From the NCBI GenBank assembly GCA_958418815.1, contig CATZGB010000069.1, positions 1 through 7,850 on the forward strand: DNA of 7,850 nucleotides, given 5' to 3'. Positions 1 through 5,993 of this stretch are shown piece after piece. How positions within the stretch are numbered: position 1 is the stretch's first letter; each line of letters opens with the position of its first letter. The notes below the pieces were generated by a model. The model ran no database searches. It saw only the letters and a program-made list of their open reading frames with translations, and was not told the DNA's origin. The DNA comes from an uncultured Bacteroidales bacterium (GTDB lineage Bacteria > Bacteroidota > Bacteroidia > Bacteroidales > Muribaculaceae). The translations under genes and the position numbers were made by a program.

Positions 1-52
1 AAGTTCGCAACCAAAAACGCTTTGATAAAGTCGGCCTATTTCGGACGGATAC
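1..52 (+). repeat. Left copy of a 52-bp perfect terminal inverted repeat
   Basis: The first 52 bases are the exact reverse complement of the last 52 (7799-7850). Pairing stops at base 53 (g here; the partner at 7798 would require t). The repeat begins AAGTTCGCAACC and ends GGACGGATAC, reading inward from both window ends. It contains a small internal dyad, CTTT-GAT-AAAG. This copy lies just past the stop codon of the pabA-type gene. No other copy is seen inside the window. Confidence 0.95.
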
Positions 53-63
53 GGCAGAAGTGG

Positions 64-693
64 TCAATGGTTATTAGTCACACGCAAGTGTCGTAGTCTG
101 GCCACTTCTGTAAGAAAATTGTGGAGCATGCGATCTCCCGTTTCCGTCATAATGCTTTCAGGATGAAACTGGAATCCGAAGAGTGGGAGATCGCGGTGAC
201 GCAGCGCCATGACCAGACCTTCCTCGTCACGTGCCGTCACGAAAAGTGTGTCAGGGAGATTGTCGTCTGACACAACCCAGGAGTGATAGCGCCCTACATA
301 AGCGGTTGCTCCAGCGCAGAAGCCTGTCAACGGGTCGGAGGAATCAACATCAATGAGGCGTGTCATATGGCCGTGCTTTGGATTGTCCATCTGTATCAGA
401 GTGCCGCCGAAATGTAGCGCGATTGCCTGACATCCGAGACATATTCCAAGCACCGGTATGCGGAGACGTTCCGAGTGGCGGATAACCTCCATCAGCTGTC
501 CGGCTTCATATGGAAGTCCGGGACCGGGAGATAGAATCACGGCATCATAGGTCTTGAGGACTCCGCAGTCGATTTCGTCGTTTTTGACAACATCCCAGCG
601 GATATCCCAGCCATATTTCAGCATGCACTTCTCAAGCAGTCCGATAATATTGTAGACGAAAGAGTCGTGATTGTCTATGATCAGAAGATTCAT
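64..693 (-). CDS. pabA: Aminodeoxychorismate/anthranilate synthase glutamine amidotransferase subunit
   Basis: A class I glutamine amidotransferase of 209 aa, the usual length for PabA/TrpG. It hydrolyses glutamine and passes ammonia to a chorismate-using partner to make 4-amino-4-deoxychorismate (folate) or anthranilate (tryptophan). The N-terminus MNLLIIDNHDSFVYN is typical of the family. The oxyanion-loop SPGPG is at 55-59, the nucleophile is Cys85 in GICLGCQ (83-89), and His177 and Glu179 in FQFHPES complete the triad. The gene is divergent from pabB with 90 bp between starts, which favours the folate role. However, PabA and TrpG cannot be separated by motif, and in many bacteria one protein serves both pathways. 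The ATG at 691-693 matches the family start. No clear TAnnTTTG box was found upstream on this strand. Confidence 0.9.
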   Translation of the reverse strand: MNLLIIDNHDSFVYNIIGLLEKCMLKYGWDIRWDVVKNDEIDCGVLKTYDAVILSPGPGLPYEAGQLMEVIRHSERLRIPVLGICLGCQAIALHFGGTLIQMDNPKHGHMTRLIDVDSSDPLTGFCAGATAYVGRYHSWVVSDDNLPDTLFVTARDEEGLVMALRHRDLPLFGFQFHPESIMTETGDRMLHNFLTEVARLRHLRVTNNH

Positions 694-771
694 AATGGCA
701 TTTTAAACAGGGACTGAGGTTTTATTGACTGTAAAATTAATGAAGAATTATCGGACGTGCAATCTTATTTG

Positions 772-779
772 TAATTTTG
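772..779 (+). promoter_or_regulatory. Candidate -7 box of the pabB-pabC operon
   Basis: TAATTTTG matches the Bacteroidota -7 consensus TAnnTTTG. It ends only four bases before the pabB ATG, so transcription would start at or next to the start codon and give a leaderless or nearly leaderless mRNA. No TTTG is seen at the expected -33 distance, which lowers confidence. Confidence 0.5.
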
Positions 780-783
780 CGCC

Positions 784-1782
784 ATGAAACGTCAATTGTC
801 GATCATACCTTTTACAGAATTAAAGAAACGGATGAATGATCTGGGGCGTAGCCGCACACCTTTCGTATGGGGGGTGGATTATGATTGCCGACGGGGATTT
901 GTTGTTGACAATCCACATTCTCCAGACTGCGGAATATTATGGGATGTGCGAGGCCGTGGGAACAGCCACGGCTGTCAGCAGCATTCTGAAGCGCTTCCGC
1001 ATATGCGTGTGGTCGCGCACCCGGAGAGAATTGCCTACGGCAGGATGTTTGACACAGTGATGGCAGGCCTGCGACGCGGTGATTCTTTTCTTGCCAATCT
1101 TACGGCCCGCACAGAGGTTGAGTGCCAGTGTGGCCTGGATACTATATTCCTGTATGCCAAGGCTCCGTACAAGCTGCTGCTTCCCAATGAGTTTGTCTGT
1201 TTCTCTCCGGAGCCTTTTGTCCGGATTTCAGGGGATAGGATATCCACATACCCGATGAAGGGAACAGCCGATGCTTCACTGCCGGATGCCGAGTCTTTAC
1301 TGATGGAGAACTACAAGGAAATGTGCGAGCATTATACAATCGTAGACCTTATGCGTAATGATTTGAACTCTGTATCACGAGATGTGAGAGTAGAGCGTTT
1401 CAGATATCTGGAGCGTATCGCGACATCGAGGGGCGAGATTTTTCAGACCAGTTCAGAGGTGACAGGCGTGCTTCCGGAAGGTAAAGAGTATGATTTCGGC
1501 GATATTATCCTGCCGATGTTGCCGGCGGGGAGCATCACCGGAGCGCCAAAGGAGGCTACCGTCTCCCTGATTGGCTGTGCGGAAGACTCACCGCGCGGAT
1601 GGTATACGGGAGTATTCGGTTATTTCGACGGCGAAGAGATGGAAAGTGCCGTCATGATTCGTTGCATACAGCGCGGAGATGACGGGCGGCTATACTTCCA
1701 CAGCGGAGGCGGCATTACAGTCAACAGTAATTGTGAAGAGGAATATGAAGAACTGATTGCCAAAGTATATCTGACGAGATGA
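784..1782 (+). CDS. pabB: Aminodeoxychorismate synthase component I
   Basis: A chorismate-binding enzyme of 332 aa. It uses ammonia from the amidotransferase subunit to convert chorismate to 4-amino-4-deoxychorismate. Visible motifs are PMKGT (157-161), DLMRNDLN (188-195), PAGSITGAPK (247-256), GYFDG (279-283) and GGGIT (308-312). Lys159 in PMKGT is diagnostic: PabB enzymes carry this lysine as the covalent nucleophile, whereas anthranilate synthase TrpE has Ala (PIAGT). The protein is shorter than E. coli PabB (about 450 aa) because the N-terminal part is reduced, as in other Bacteroidota PabB proteins. The ATG at 784 is preferred over Met17, because the segment before FVWGVDYD is about the length expected from relatives. 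The stop overlaps the pabC start as ATGA, so the two are probably translationally coupled. Confidence 0.92.
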   Translation: MKRQLSIIPFTELKKRMNDLGRSRTPFVWGVDYDCRRGFVVDNPHSPDCGILWDVRGRGNSHGCQQHSEALPHMRVVAHPERIAYGRMFDTVMAGLRRGDSFLANLTARTEVECQCGLDTIFLYAKAPYKLLLPNEFVCFSPEPFVRISGDRISTYPMKGTADASLPDAESLLMENYKEMCEHYTIVDLMRNDLNSVSRDVRVERFRYLERIATSRGEIFQTSSEVTGVLPEGKEYDFGDIILPMLPAGSITGAPKEATVSLIGCAEDSPRGWYTGVFGYFDGEEMESAVMIRCIQRGDDGRLYFHSGGGITVNSNCEEEYEELIAKVYLTR

Positions 1783-2414
1783 ACGATACAAGAGCCTGTT
1801 TTATAGAAACGATAAGATGGAGCGAGGGGAGATATCATCTCCTTGACTTGCATTCGCTCCGTATGGCGGAGACGCTTGAGGAAATGGGGTGGCCGCAGGT
1901 GGGGGATATAATGACATGGCTGCCCGACGTGCCGGACCGGTTGCGGGATATGACTGTCAAATGTCGGGTGCTGTATGGTCGCGGAGGACTGGAGAGAGTG
2001 GAATTCGAGCCGTACACTGTCAGACGCGTCTGTACCCTGCGCATGGTTGAGGGCGACAACCTGGACTATCATCTGAAATTTGCCGACCGGAGTAGTCTTA
2101 TGGCGCTGCGGAATCGTATTATGGATGCCGACGAGGTAATTGTCGTAAAAAACGGTTTTGTAACCGACACATCATATTCCAATCTTCTTTTTCGAATTCC
2201 CGATGGTTTTCTGACGCCGGCGCAGCCACTGTTGCGAGGTGTCATGCTCCGGCATCTTCTGGAGCAAGGAATAGCATCGTCGGTCGCTCTCAGGCCCGAA
2301 GACATATTGCCGGGAAACCGTTATGGAATAACCGAGGCACTTCTGATAAATGCTATGATGCCTCCTGGCTCTGCAAATGGAGTGGATGTCACCGACATAA
2401 AACCAATTCTATAA
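1779..2414 (+). CDS. pabC: Aminodeoxychorismate lyase, PLP fold-type IV
   Basis: A class IV aminotransferase-fold protein of 211 aa, somewhat shorter than E. coli PabC (269 aa). It is predicted to remove pyruvate from aminodeoxychorismate, giving p-aminobenzoate. The likely Schiff-base lysine is Lys100 in YHLKFADR. The PLP-binding stretch VTDTSYSN (128-135) has Asp130 where most class IV enzymes have Glu contacting the pyridine nitrogen. The C-terminal part PAQPLLRGVMLRHLL (147-161) and ITEALLINAMM (184-194) follow the family pattern. Its start is embedded in the pabB stop (ATGA at 1779-1782), and it is the last gene of this plus-strand unit, ending before the hairpin at 2430-2480. The specific lyase role rests on the fold plus the pabB context, since class IV members with other substrates look similar. 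Confidence 0.82.
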   Translation: MNDTRACFIETIRWSEGRYHLLDLHSLRMAETLEEMGWPQVGDIMTWLPDVPDRLRDMTVKCRVLYGRGGLERVEFEPYTVRRVCTLRMVEGDNLDYHLKFADRSSLMALRNRIMDADEVIVVKNGFVTDTSYSNLLFRIPDGFLTPAQPLLRGVMLRHLLEQGIASSVALRPEDILPGNRYGITEALLINAMMPPGSANGVDVTDIKPIL

Positions 2415-2429
2415 GGGGCGGTGTATAAT

Positions 2430-2480
2430 AATGAACTGCAACCCAAAAGTTTTTGTCTGACTTTTGGGTTGCAGTTCATT
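2430..2480. terminator. Perfect 21-bp hairpin between convergent genes, likely bidirectional terminator
   Basis: Bases 2430-2450 are exactly complementary to 2460-2480 around a 9-nt loop (2451-2459). The hairpin sits between the 3' ends of pabC (plus) and the acetyltransferase gene (minus), where a two-way terminator is expected. T-rich tracts are short (TT after the right arm, mixed A/T on the other side). The arm TGAACTGCAACCCAAAAGT also resembles insertion-sequence ends; see findings. Confidence 0.75.
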
Positions 2481-2498
2481 TTGCGATGGAGCCGGGTG

Positions 2499-3071
2499 TC
2501 ATTTTTGTTGTAGGTATTTGACGATCCTGGCGGGATTGCCCGCTACAACAACATCAGAGGGAACATCTTTGGTGACGACCGAACCGGCCCCGATCACCAC
2601 ATTGTCGCCAATCTTGACTCCAGGTAGTATGGTAGCGCAGCCACCGATCCATACATTGTCACCAATCGATACAGGTTCGGCCCATTCCACTCCGGTGTTC
2701 CTCTGAGTGGCATCCAGTGGATGACATGCAGTAAAGATGCTCACATTGGGACCTATGAACGCGTGGTCGCCAATCTCGACTTTGGCTTCGTCAAGTATTG
2801 TGAGGTTGAAGTTGGCGAAGAAATCCTCGCCGATGTGTATGTTGCATCCATAGTCGCATCTGAATGGCTGGTTTATGGTGAAGTTCTTGCCACAGCTGCC
2901 GAGCAACCCGCGTATTATTTCCTTCTGCCGGGCAATTTCAGATGGCCTGAGATGGTTGAATTCCCACAATGTGTCCCTTGTGACTGCGAGGAGCCTGAGA
3001 AACTCACGGTCAGTGGCCTCATAAATCTCGCCGTTGAGCATCTTTGCCCATTCTTTTTCAAATTCAGTCAT
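2499..3071 (-). CDS. maa: Maltose/galactoside-type sugar O-acetyltransferase (left-handed beta-helix)
   Basis: An acetyl-CoA-dependent O-acetyltransferase of the Maa/LacA/NodL group; its 190 aa is close to the usual length. Residues 1-55 form the helical Maa N-terminal domain (EKEWAKMLNGEIYEATDREF). From about 60 onward, imperfect hexapeptide repeats build a left-handed beta-helix (IHIGEDFFANFN, VEIGDHAFIGPNV, VSIGDNVWIGGCA, VKIGDNVVIGAGSVV). His117 in FTACHPLDA is the expected catalytic base, and the tail AGNPARIVKYL is typical of the family. The true acceptor sugar is not evident. The start overlaps the stop of the upstream CPBP gene by 8 bp (ATGACTGA), suggesting translational coupling and shared transcription. 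The homology is clear but the physiological substrate is inference. Confidence 0.88.
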   Translation of the reverse strand: MTEFEKEWAKMLNGEIYEATDREFLRLLAVTRDTLWEFNHLRPSEIARQKEIIRGLLGSCGKNFTINQPFRCDYGCNIHIGEDFFANFNLTILDEAKVEIGDHAFIGPNVSIFTACHPLDATQRNTGVEWAEPVSIGDNVWIGGCATILPGVKIGDNVVIGAGSVVTKDVPSDVVVAGNPARIVKYLQQK

Positions 3072-3996
3072 GTTTCCGGTTTGAAGTGTAATAACGGTGA
3101 ATCAGGAATATCCCGGCTGTTGTGAATATTACGCTCGCTATGACAAGTATTATGTCGGATGAGGATGAGAGATTGGCTCCGATATTGTCTATGCCTGTCT
3201 GGCCGGAGGCTGTGTCGTCGGCATTCTGCGCGTCGAAGTATGACGCGATTACAACAATCGAGTTGTTGAGGATATGGAGAAGTATCGGCAGCCACAGGGA
3301 TTTGCTCCACCATAAAAGGTAGCCGAAAAATGCCCCAAGCAGCATGCGTGGCACCAGACCGAACAACTGGAAATGAAACGCGCTGAATATGAAAGCGACC
3401 AACCATATCGTAAGGTGAATGTTAAGGCTTGTCTGTCCGAGAATGCGCTGCAGCGCTCCTCTGAAAAACAGTTCTTCGCTGAAACCTGCGAGGACTCCGA
3501 CAATCAAGACGGAGACAATCAGAGACGGGATGGATGCCCCGTTCATGAGCATACGGGTCGTGGCCTCGGCTCCATCCTCAAGCTGGCGGAAGAAAACCTC
3601 TGCACTGCTCATTGATTCCGGCAGGTGCCAGTTCTTGTTCCATTCGATGATGGCGTTCATTGCAGGTATGGAGCAAATCAATACGCCGCAGGCGAGCAGT
3701 GCCACTCCGGGTTTTGGCCATTTGTCGACACACAGCAGCCTGGCTGGAAGTCTTGTGACAATCACCGCGGTGGCCACAGCCGGGACGATGAACACAAGGA
3801 AATCTTGAATCACGACAGTTATTTTTATTGCAGCTTCCGGACGGCTGACAAGGCGGGGTATGAATGGCAGCAAAACGCCTGATATCACCAAGCAGAACAG
3901 GAACATGCATCCGAGCAGCCCAAGGGCGGTGGCAGGGCGTTGGAGCCTGAATTGGGTCGTGGCGCCATTCTTGGCGTTGAATGGTAGGTTGGTCAT
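3064..3996 (-). CDS. CPBP-family intramembrane glutamic endopeptidase
   Basis: A polytopic membrane protein of 310 aa in the CPBP (CAAX prenyl protease 2/bacteriocin-processing, Rce1-like) family. All three family motifs are intact: SEELFFRG with Glu174, Glu175 and Arg179 (EExxxR); FSAFH with Phe204 and His208; and HILNN with His241 and Asn245. Hydrophobic segments at about 24-48, 57-81, 97-116, 157-173, 195-212, 217-253 and 281-299 indicate seven or eight membrane passes. A polar linker of about 28 residues (254-281) precedes the last helix. Bacteria generally lack CAAX prenylation, so the substrate is unknown; relatives process or give immunity to peptides or work in envelope stress. The gene begins 17 bp after trmN6 ends and overlaps maa by 8 bp, so it is probably the middle gene of one transcript. 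Confidence 0.87.
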   Translation of the reverse strand: MTNLPFNAKNGATTQFRLQRPATALGLLGCMFLFCLVISGVLLPFIPRLVSRPEAAIKITVVIQDFLVFIVPAVATAVIVTRLPARLLCVDKWPKPGVALLACGVLICSIPAMNAIIEWNKNWHLPESMSSAEVFFRQLEDGAEATTRMLMNGASIPSLIVSVLIVGVLAGFSEELFFRGALQRILGQTSLNIHLTIWLVAFIFSAFHFQLFGLVPRMLLGAFFGYLLWWSKSLWLPILLHILNNSIVVIASYFDAQNADDTASGQTGIDNIGANLSSSSDIILVIASVIFTTAGIFLIHRYYTSNRKHD

Positions 3997-4013
3997 TATG
4001 TATTTGTGTTTGA

Positions 4014-4772
4014 TTAGAGATTCAAATAAAAATCTTTTACCAACGAGTGGTAATCTTTTGTGAAACCTCCGGATGAATCGTGTAAAGACAAGTGGTCTGT
4101 TGATATGCCACCTTCAATGACGGACGCGTGTCTCAGCTCGGCAAGTAGCCTCCGCGGAGGCTTGGAAGGCACGGTGGAGACAAGTGTGAGCCTGCTGACA
4201 GCAAGCCTGTTGGCGACTGACAGGAATTTCAAATCGTTTTCCCGGTCAGCTGGAAGCACCAGGCAGAGAGAACCCTGTGGCGACAAAATCTTGGAGGATA
4301 TGTCGAGCAAAGTCTCAAGAGGCAGCGTTTTTTCATGACGGGCCACAAGGCGCGCTGCCTCCGGGGAATGCTCGCCGTTTGTGAAGAAAGGGGGATTGCT
4401 TACAATCAGGTCGAAGGGTTTGTTGTATGCTCCGGGAAAAACCGATGTGAAATCCCCTTCGGTCACTGTAAGGCGTTCCGGCCAAGGAGAGTTGCGGAAA
4501 TTCGCTGAGGCTTCTGCCGCGGCGGCTGGGTCGATTTCAATGCCGGAGATATCCGCGCCTGGAAACCGTTGGGCCATCATGAGGGCTATCAGGCCTGTAC
4601 CGCATCCGACATCCAGGATTCTGGCAGGAGACAGAAGCCCGACGCCTTCTCTTCGGGAAAGGGCCCATGCGCCAAGCAACACCCCATCTGTGCCTACTTT
4701 CATGGCGCTGAGATGGTTGGCCACCTCGAATCGCTTGAACCTGAAAACTTTCTCTCTGTCGGGATTTCTCAT
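4014..4772 (-). CDS. trmN6: tRNA1(Val) (adenine(37)-N6)-methyltransferase
   Basis: A SAM-dependent N6-adenine methyltransferase of the TrmN6/YfiC family, which modifies A37 next to the anticodon of tRNA-Val. From the ATG at 4772 it is 252 aa. The N-terminal block FRFKRFEVANHLSAMKVGTDGVLLGAW is the family signature. SAM-binding motif I is ILDVGCGTG (52-60), the acidic end of strand 2 is GIEID (77-81), and the catalytic NPPF is at 126-129. An in-frame GTG at 4799 would add nine residues, but it lies inside the likely transcription start region just below the -7 box (4803-4810), so 4772 is preferred. The gene is divergent from engB and heads a minus-strand unit with the CPBP and maa genes. Confidence 0.9.
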   Translation of the reverse strand: MRNPDREKVFRFKRFEVANHLSAMKVGTDGVLLGAWALSRREGVGLLSPARILDVGCGTGLIALMMAQRFPGADISGIEIDPAAAAEASANFRNSPWPERLTVTEGDFTSVFPGAYNKPFDLIVSNPPFFTNGEHSPEAARLVARHEKTLPLETLLDISSKILSPQGSLCLVLPADRENDLKFLSVANRLAVSRLTLVSTVPSKPPRRLLAELRHASVIEGGISTDHLSLHDSSGGFTKDYHSLVKDFYLNL

Positions 4773-4802
4773 AAAGGGTGAAAAAGCGGGAAAAGTCACT
4801 TA

Positions 4803-4810
4803 CAAAGTTA
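4803..4810 (-). promoter_or_regulatory. -7 box of the trmN6 promoter
   Basis: On the minus strand this reads TAACTTTG, an exact TAnnTTTG match, ending 30 bases upstream of the trmN6 ATG. No TTTG is found at the standard upstream spacing. The surrounding 13-mer TTACAAAGTTAGT (plus strand, 4800-4812) is identical to the one at the perR-like promoter (7030-7042). Confidence 0.65.
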
Positions 4811-4827
4811 GTCAAAAAAGGCGGAAA

Positions 4828-4859
4828 TTTGTTTTTTACTATGAGTTTTGTTAATTTTG
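4828..4859 (+). promoter_or_regulatory. engB promoter: TTTG-N20-TAATTTTG
   Basis: The -33 element TTTG (4828-4831) and the -7 element TAATTTTG (4852-4859) are separated by exactly 20 bp, the textbook Bacteroidota primary-sigma arrangement. The -7 box ends 20 bases before the ATG at 4880, which supports that start over upstream in-frame ATGs (4778 and 4841) lying at or before the promoter. Confidence 0.78.
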
Positions 4860-4879
4860 GAAAAAAATATACACCAAGA

Positions 4880-5482
4880 ATGATAGTAAACACCGCAAGG
4901 TTTGTGATAAGCAATTCGACGGCGAAAAGCTGTCCGGATGAAGTGCGCCACGAATTTGCTTTCATTGGCCGGTCCAATGTGGGCAAATCCTCTCTGATAA
5001 ACATGTTGACCAACCATAAAGGGTTGGCGATGACCTCCTCGACTCCTGGCAAGACGTTGCTGATAAACCATTTCCTTGTCAATGAAGAGTGGTATCTGGT
5101 CGACTTGCCTGGCTATGGGTTCGCGCGCCGCAGCAAAGAGGGGCGTGCGGAGATTGCCCGCATCATCAAGGAATACATATTGACGCGCCGACAGATGACG
5201 TGTCTCTTCCTGCTCATAGACGGTCGTCACGCGCCCCAGAAGATTGATATGGAATTTATGAGATGGCTGGGAGAGAATGGTGTGCCATTCTGCATAGTAT
5301 TCACGAAACTTGACAAAATGTCATCCTCCGCCGCGAAGAAGGTGACCGGCGACTATTGTGCCCAGCTTCTGGAAGAGTGGGAGGAGTTGCCGCCTGTTTT
5401 CAAAAGCAGTTCGGTCGACAAGCGCGGCCGTTCTGAGATCCTCGACTATATCGACCAGCTCCTAAGATTGCCGGTGGAATAG
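4880..5482 (+). CDS. engB: Ribosome biogenesis GTPase YihA/YsxC
   Basis: A TRAFAC-class GTPase of 200 aa, standard length for EngB (YihA/YsxC), which assists late 50S subunit assembly. The G motifs are in order: G1 GRSNVGKSS (30-38), the G2 region STPGKT (54-59), G3 DLPGYG (75-80, the Tyr-containing form typical of EngB), G4 TKLD (142-145), and a G5-like SSSVDKRG (176-183). The frame is open upstream to an ATG at 4778, but that extension runs through the promoter and overlaps trmN6, while relatives start close to the MIVNTARFVISN stretch, so 4880 is chosen. The gene is divergent from trmN6, and the small helical gene follows 112 bp downstream. It is usually essential, so an intact copy indicates normal chromosome. 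Confidence 0.93.
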   Translation: MIVNTARFVISNSTAKSCPDEVRHEFAFIGRSNVGKSSLINMLTNHKGLAMTSSTPGKTLLINHFLVNEEWYLVDLPGYGFARRSKEGRAEIARIIKEYILTRRQMTCLFLLIDGRHAPQKIDMEFMRWLGENGVPFCIVFTKLDKMSSSAAKKVTGDYCAQLLEEWEELPPVFKSSSVDKRGRSEILDYIDQLLRLPVE

Positions 5483-5594
5483 AGCATTGGAAGGGAATGA
5501 TAGCGGAGGCTCTACAAGTGCCCTCTGATCTAAACATCTTGTGTCACTTGGGCGTTTTATAGGAAAAACAATTTCCAACTTATACCCAAGAATT

Positions 5595-5894
5595 ATGGAT
5601 TTCAACGATATCAAGAATCTGGCTTCAAGCGAGAAGTTGGCAGACTTAAAGGAAAAGGCAGAAGATGTTGCCCGCACTGTGGCTGAAAAAGCCGAGAAAA
5701 TCGGCGATAGCGTGAATATCGACAGCGTTAAGTCGATGGCCGGAAAAGTGGGAGAAGGCGCGAAGAAATTTGTCAATGCCATCGACCATTTCCCGGGCGC
5801 GTCGGAAGACAAGGCTGATGACGGGAAGGTTGACCCGTGTCTTGTCAAGCAGGACACCAAGATGCTGAACAACAATCCCCGTAACAGCGATTAG
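5595..5894 (+). CDS. Small helix-rich acidic/basic protein of unknown function
   Basis: I do not recognise this 99-aa protein by function. Residues 1-65 are almost entirely charged and alanine-rich and should form one or more amphipathic helices (for example EKLADLKEKAEDVARTVAEKAEKIGDSV, with repeating A/V/I spacing). This resembles YtxH-like or LEA-like stress proteins in composition only. There is no signal peptide or membrane segment. A flexible acidic linker (about 71-80) leads to a tail containing Cys84 and the asparagine-rich LNNNPRNSD at the extreme C-terminus. The ATG at 5595 is preferred over an in-frame GTG at 5541, because the protein with that start opens directly with the helical region. 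No TAnnTTTG promoter is evident in the 112 bp after engB, so it may be cotranscribed with engB or use another sigma factor. A strong hairpin follows 18 bp downstream. Confidence 0.72.
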   Translation: MDFNDIKNLASSEKLADLKEKAEDVARTVAEKAEKIGDSVNIDSVKSMAGKVGEGAKKFVNAIDHFPGASEDKADDGKVDPCLVKQDTKMLNNNPRNSD

Positions 5895-5912
5895 CGGCCG
5901 GATTAGAGACAG

Positions 5913-5963
5913 ATTACGCGACAGGCGCGCCACCGAAATCAGGTGGCGCGCCTGTCGCGTAAT
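5913..5963. terminator. Perfect 22-bp GC-rich hairpin, likely bidirectional terminator
   Basis: Bases 5913-5934 pair exactly with 5942-5963 around the 7-nt loop GAAATCA (5935-5941). The core GCGACAGGCGCGCCACC is very GC-rich and contains two overlapping GCGC steps. It lies between the convergent small-protein gene (ends 5894) and rubrerythrin (ends 5994). There is no T tract on either side, so the terminator role rests on position and stem strength. Confidence 0.7.
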
Positions 5964-5993
5964 AGGGTGTTATTCGGGGTATTCAGATTGAAA

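Noticed and set aside
4773..4799. GTG start at 4799 for the tRNA methyltransferase
   Set aside because: It lies right at the expected transcription start below the -7 box at 4803-4810, and the ATG at 4772 gives the family-typical N-terminus.
4778..4879. N-terminal extension of EngB from the in-frame ATG at 4778 (34 extra residues)
   Set aside because: The extension overlaps trmN6 on the other strand and contains both the -33 and -7 elements of engB; the family starts near the ATG at 4880.
5500..5526. Weak hairpin GAGGC...GCCCTC after engB as a terminator
   Set aside because: The stem is short and interrupted, with no T tract; too weak to call.
5541..5594. GTG start at 5541 for the small helical protein
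   Set aside because: The added 18 residues do not look like the charged helical body; the ATG at 5595 opens directly into it.
5913..5963. Two short frames, one on each strand, both beginning MARLSRN
   Set aside because: The identical starts come from the perfect palindrome being read on both strands; neither continues into a recognisable protein.
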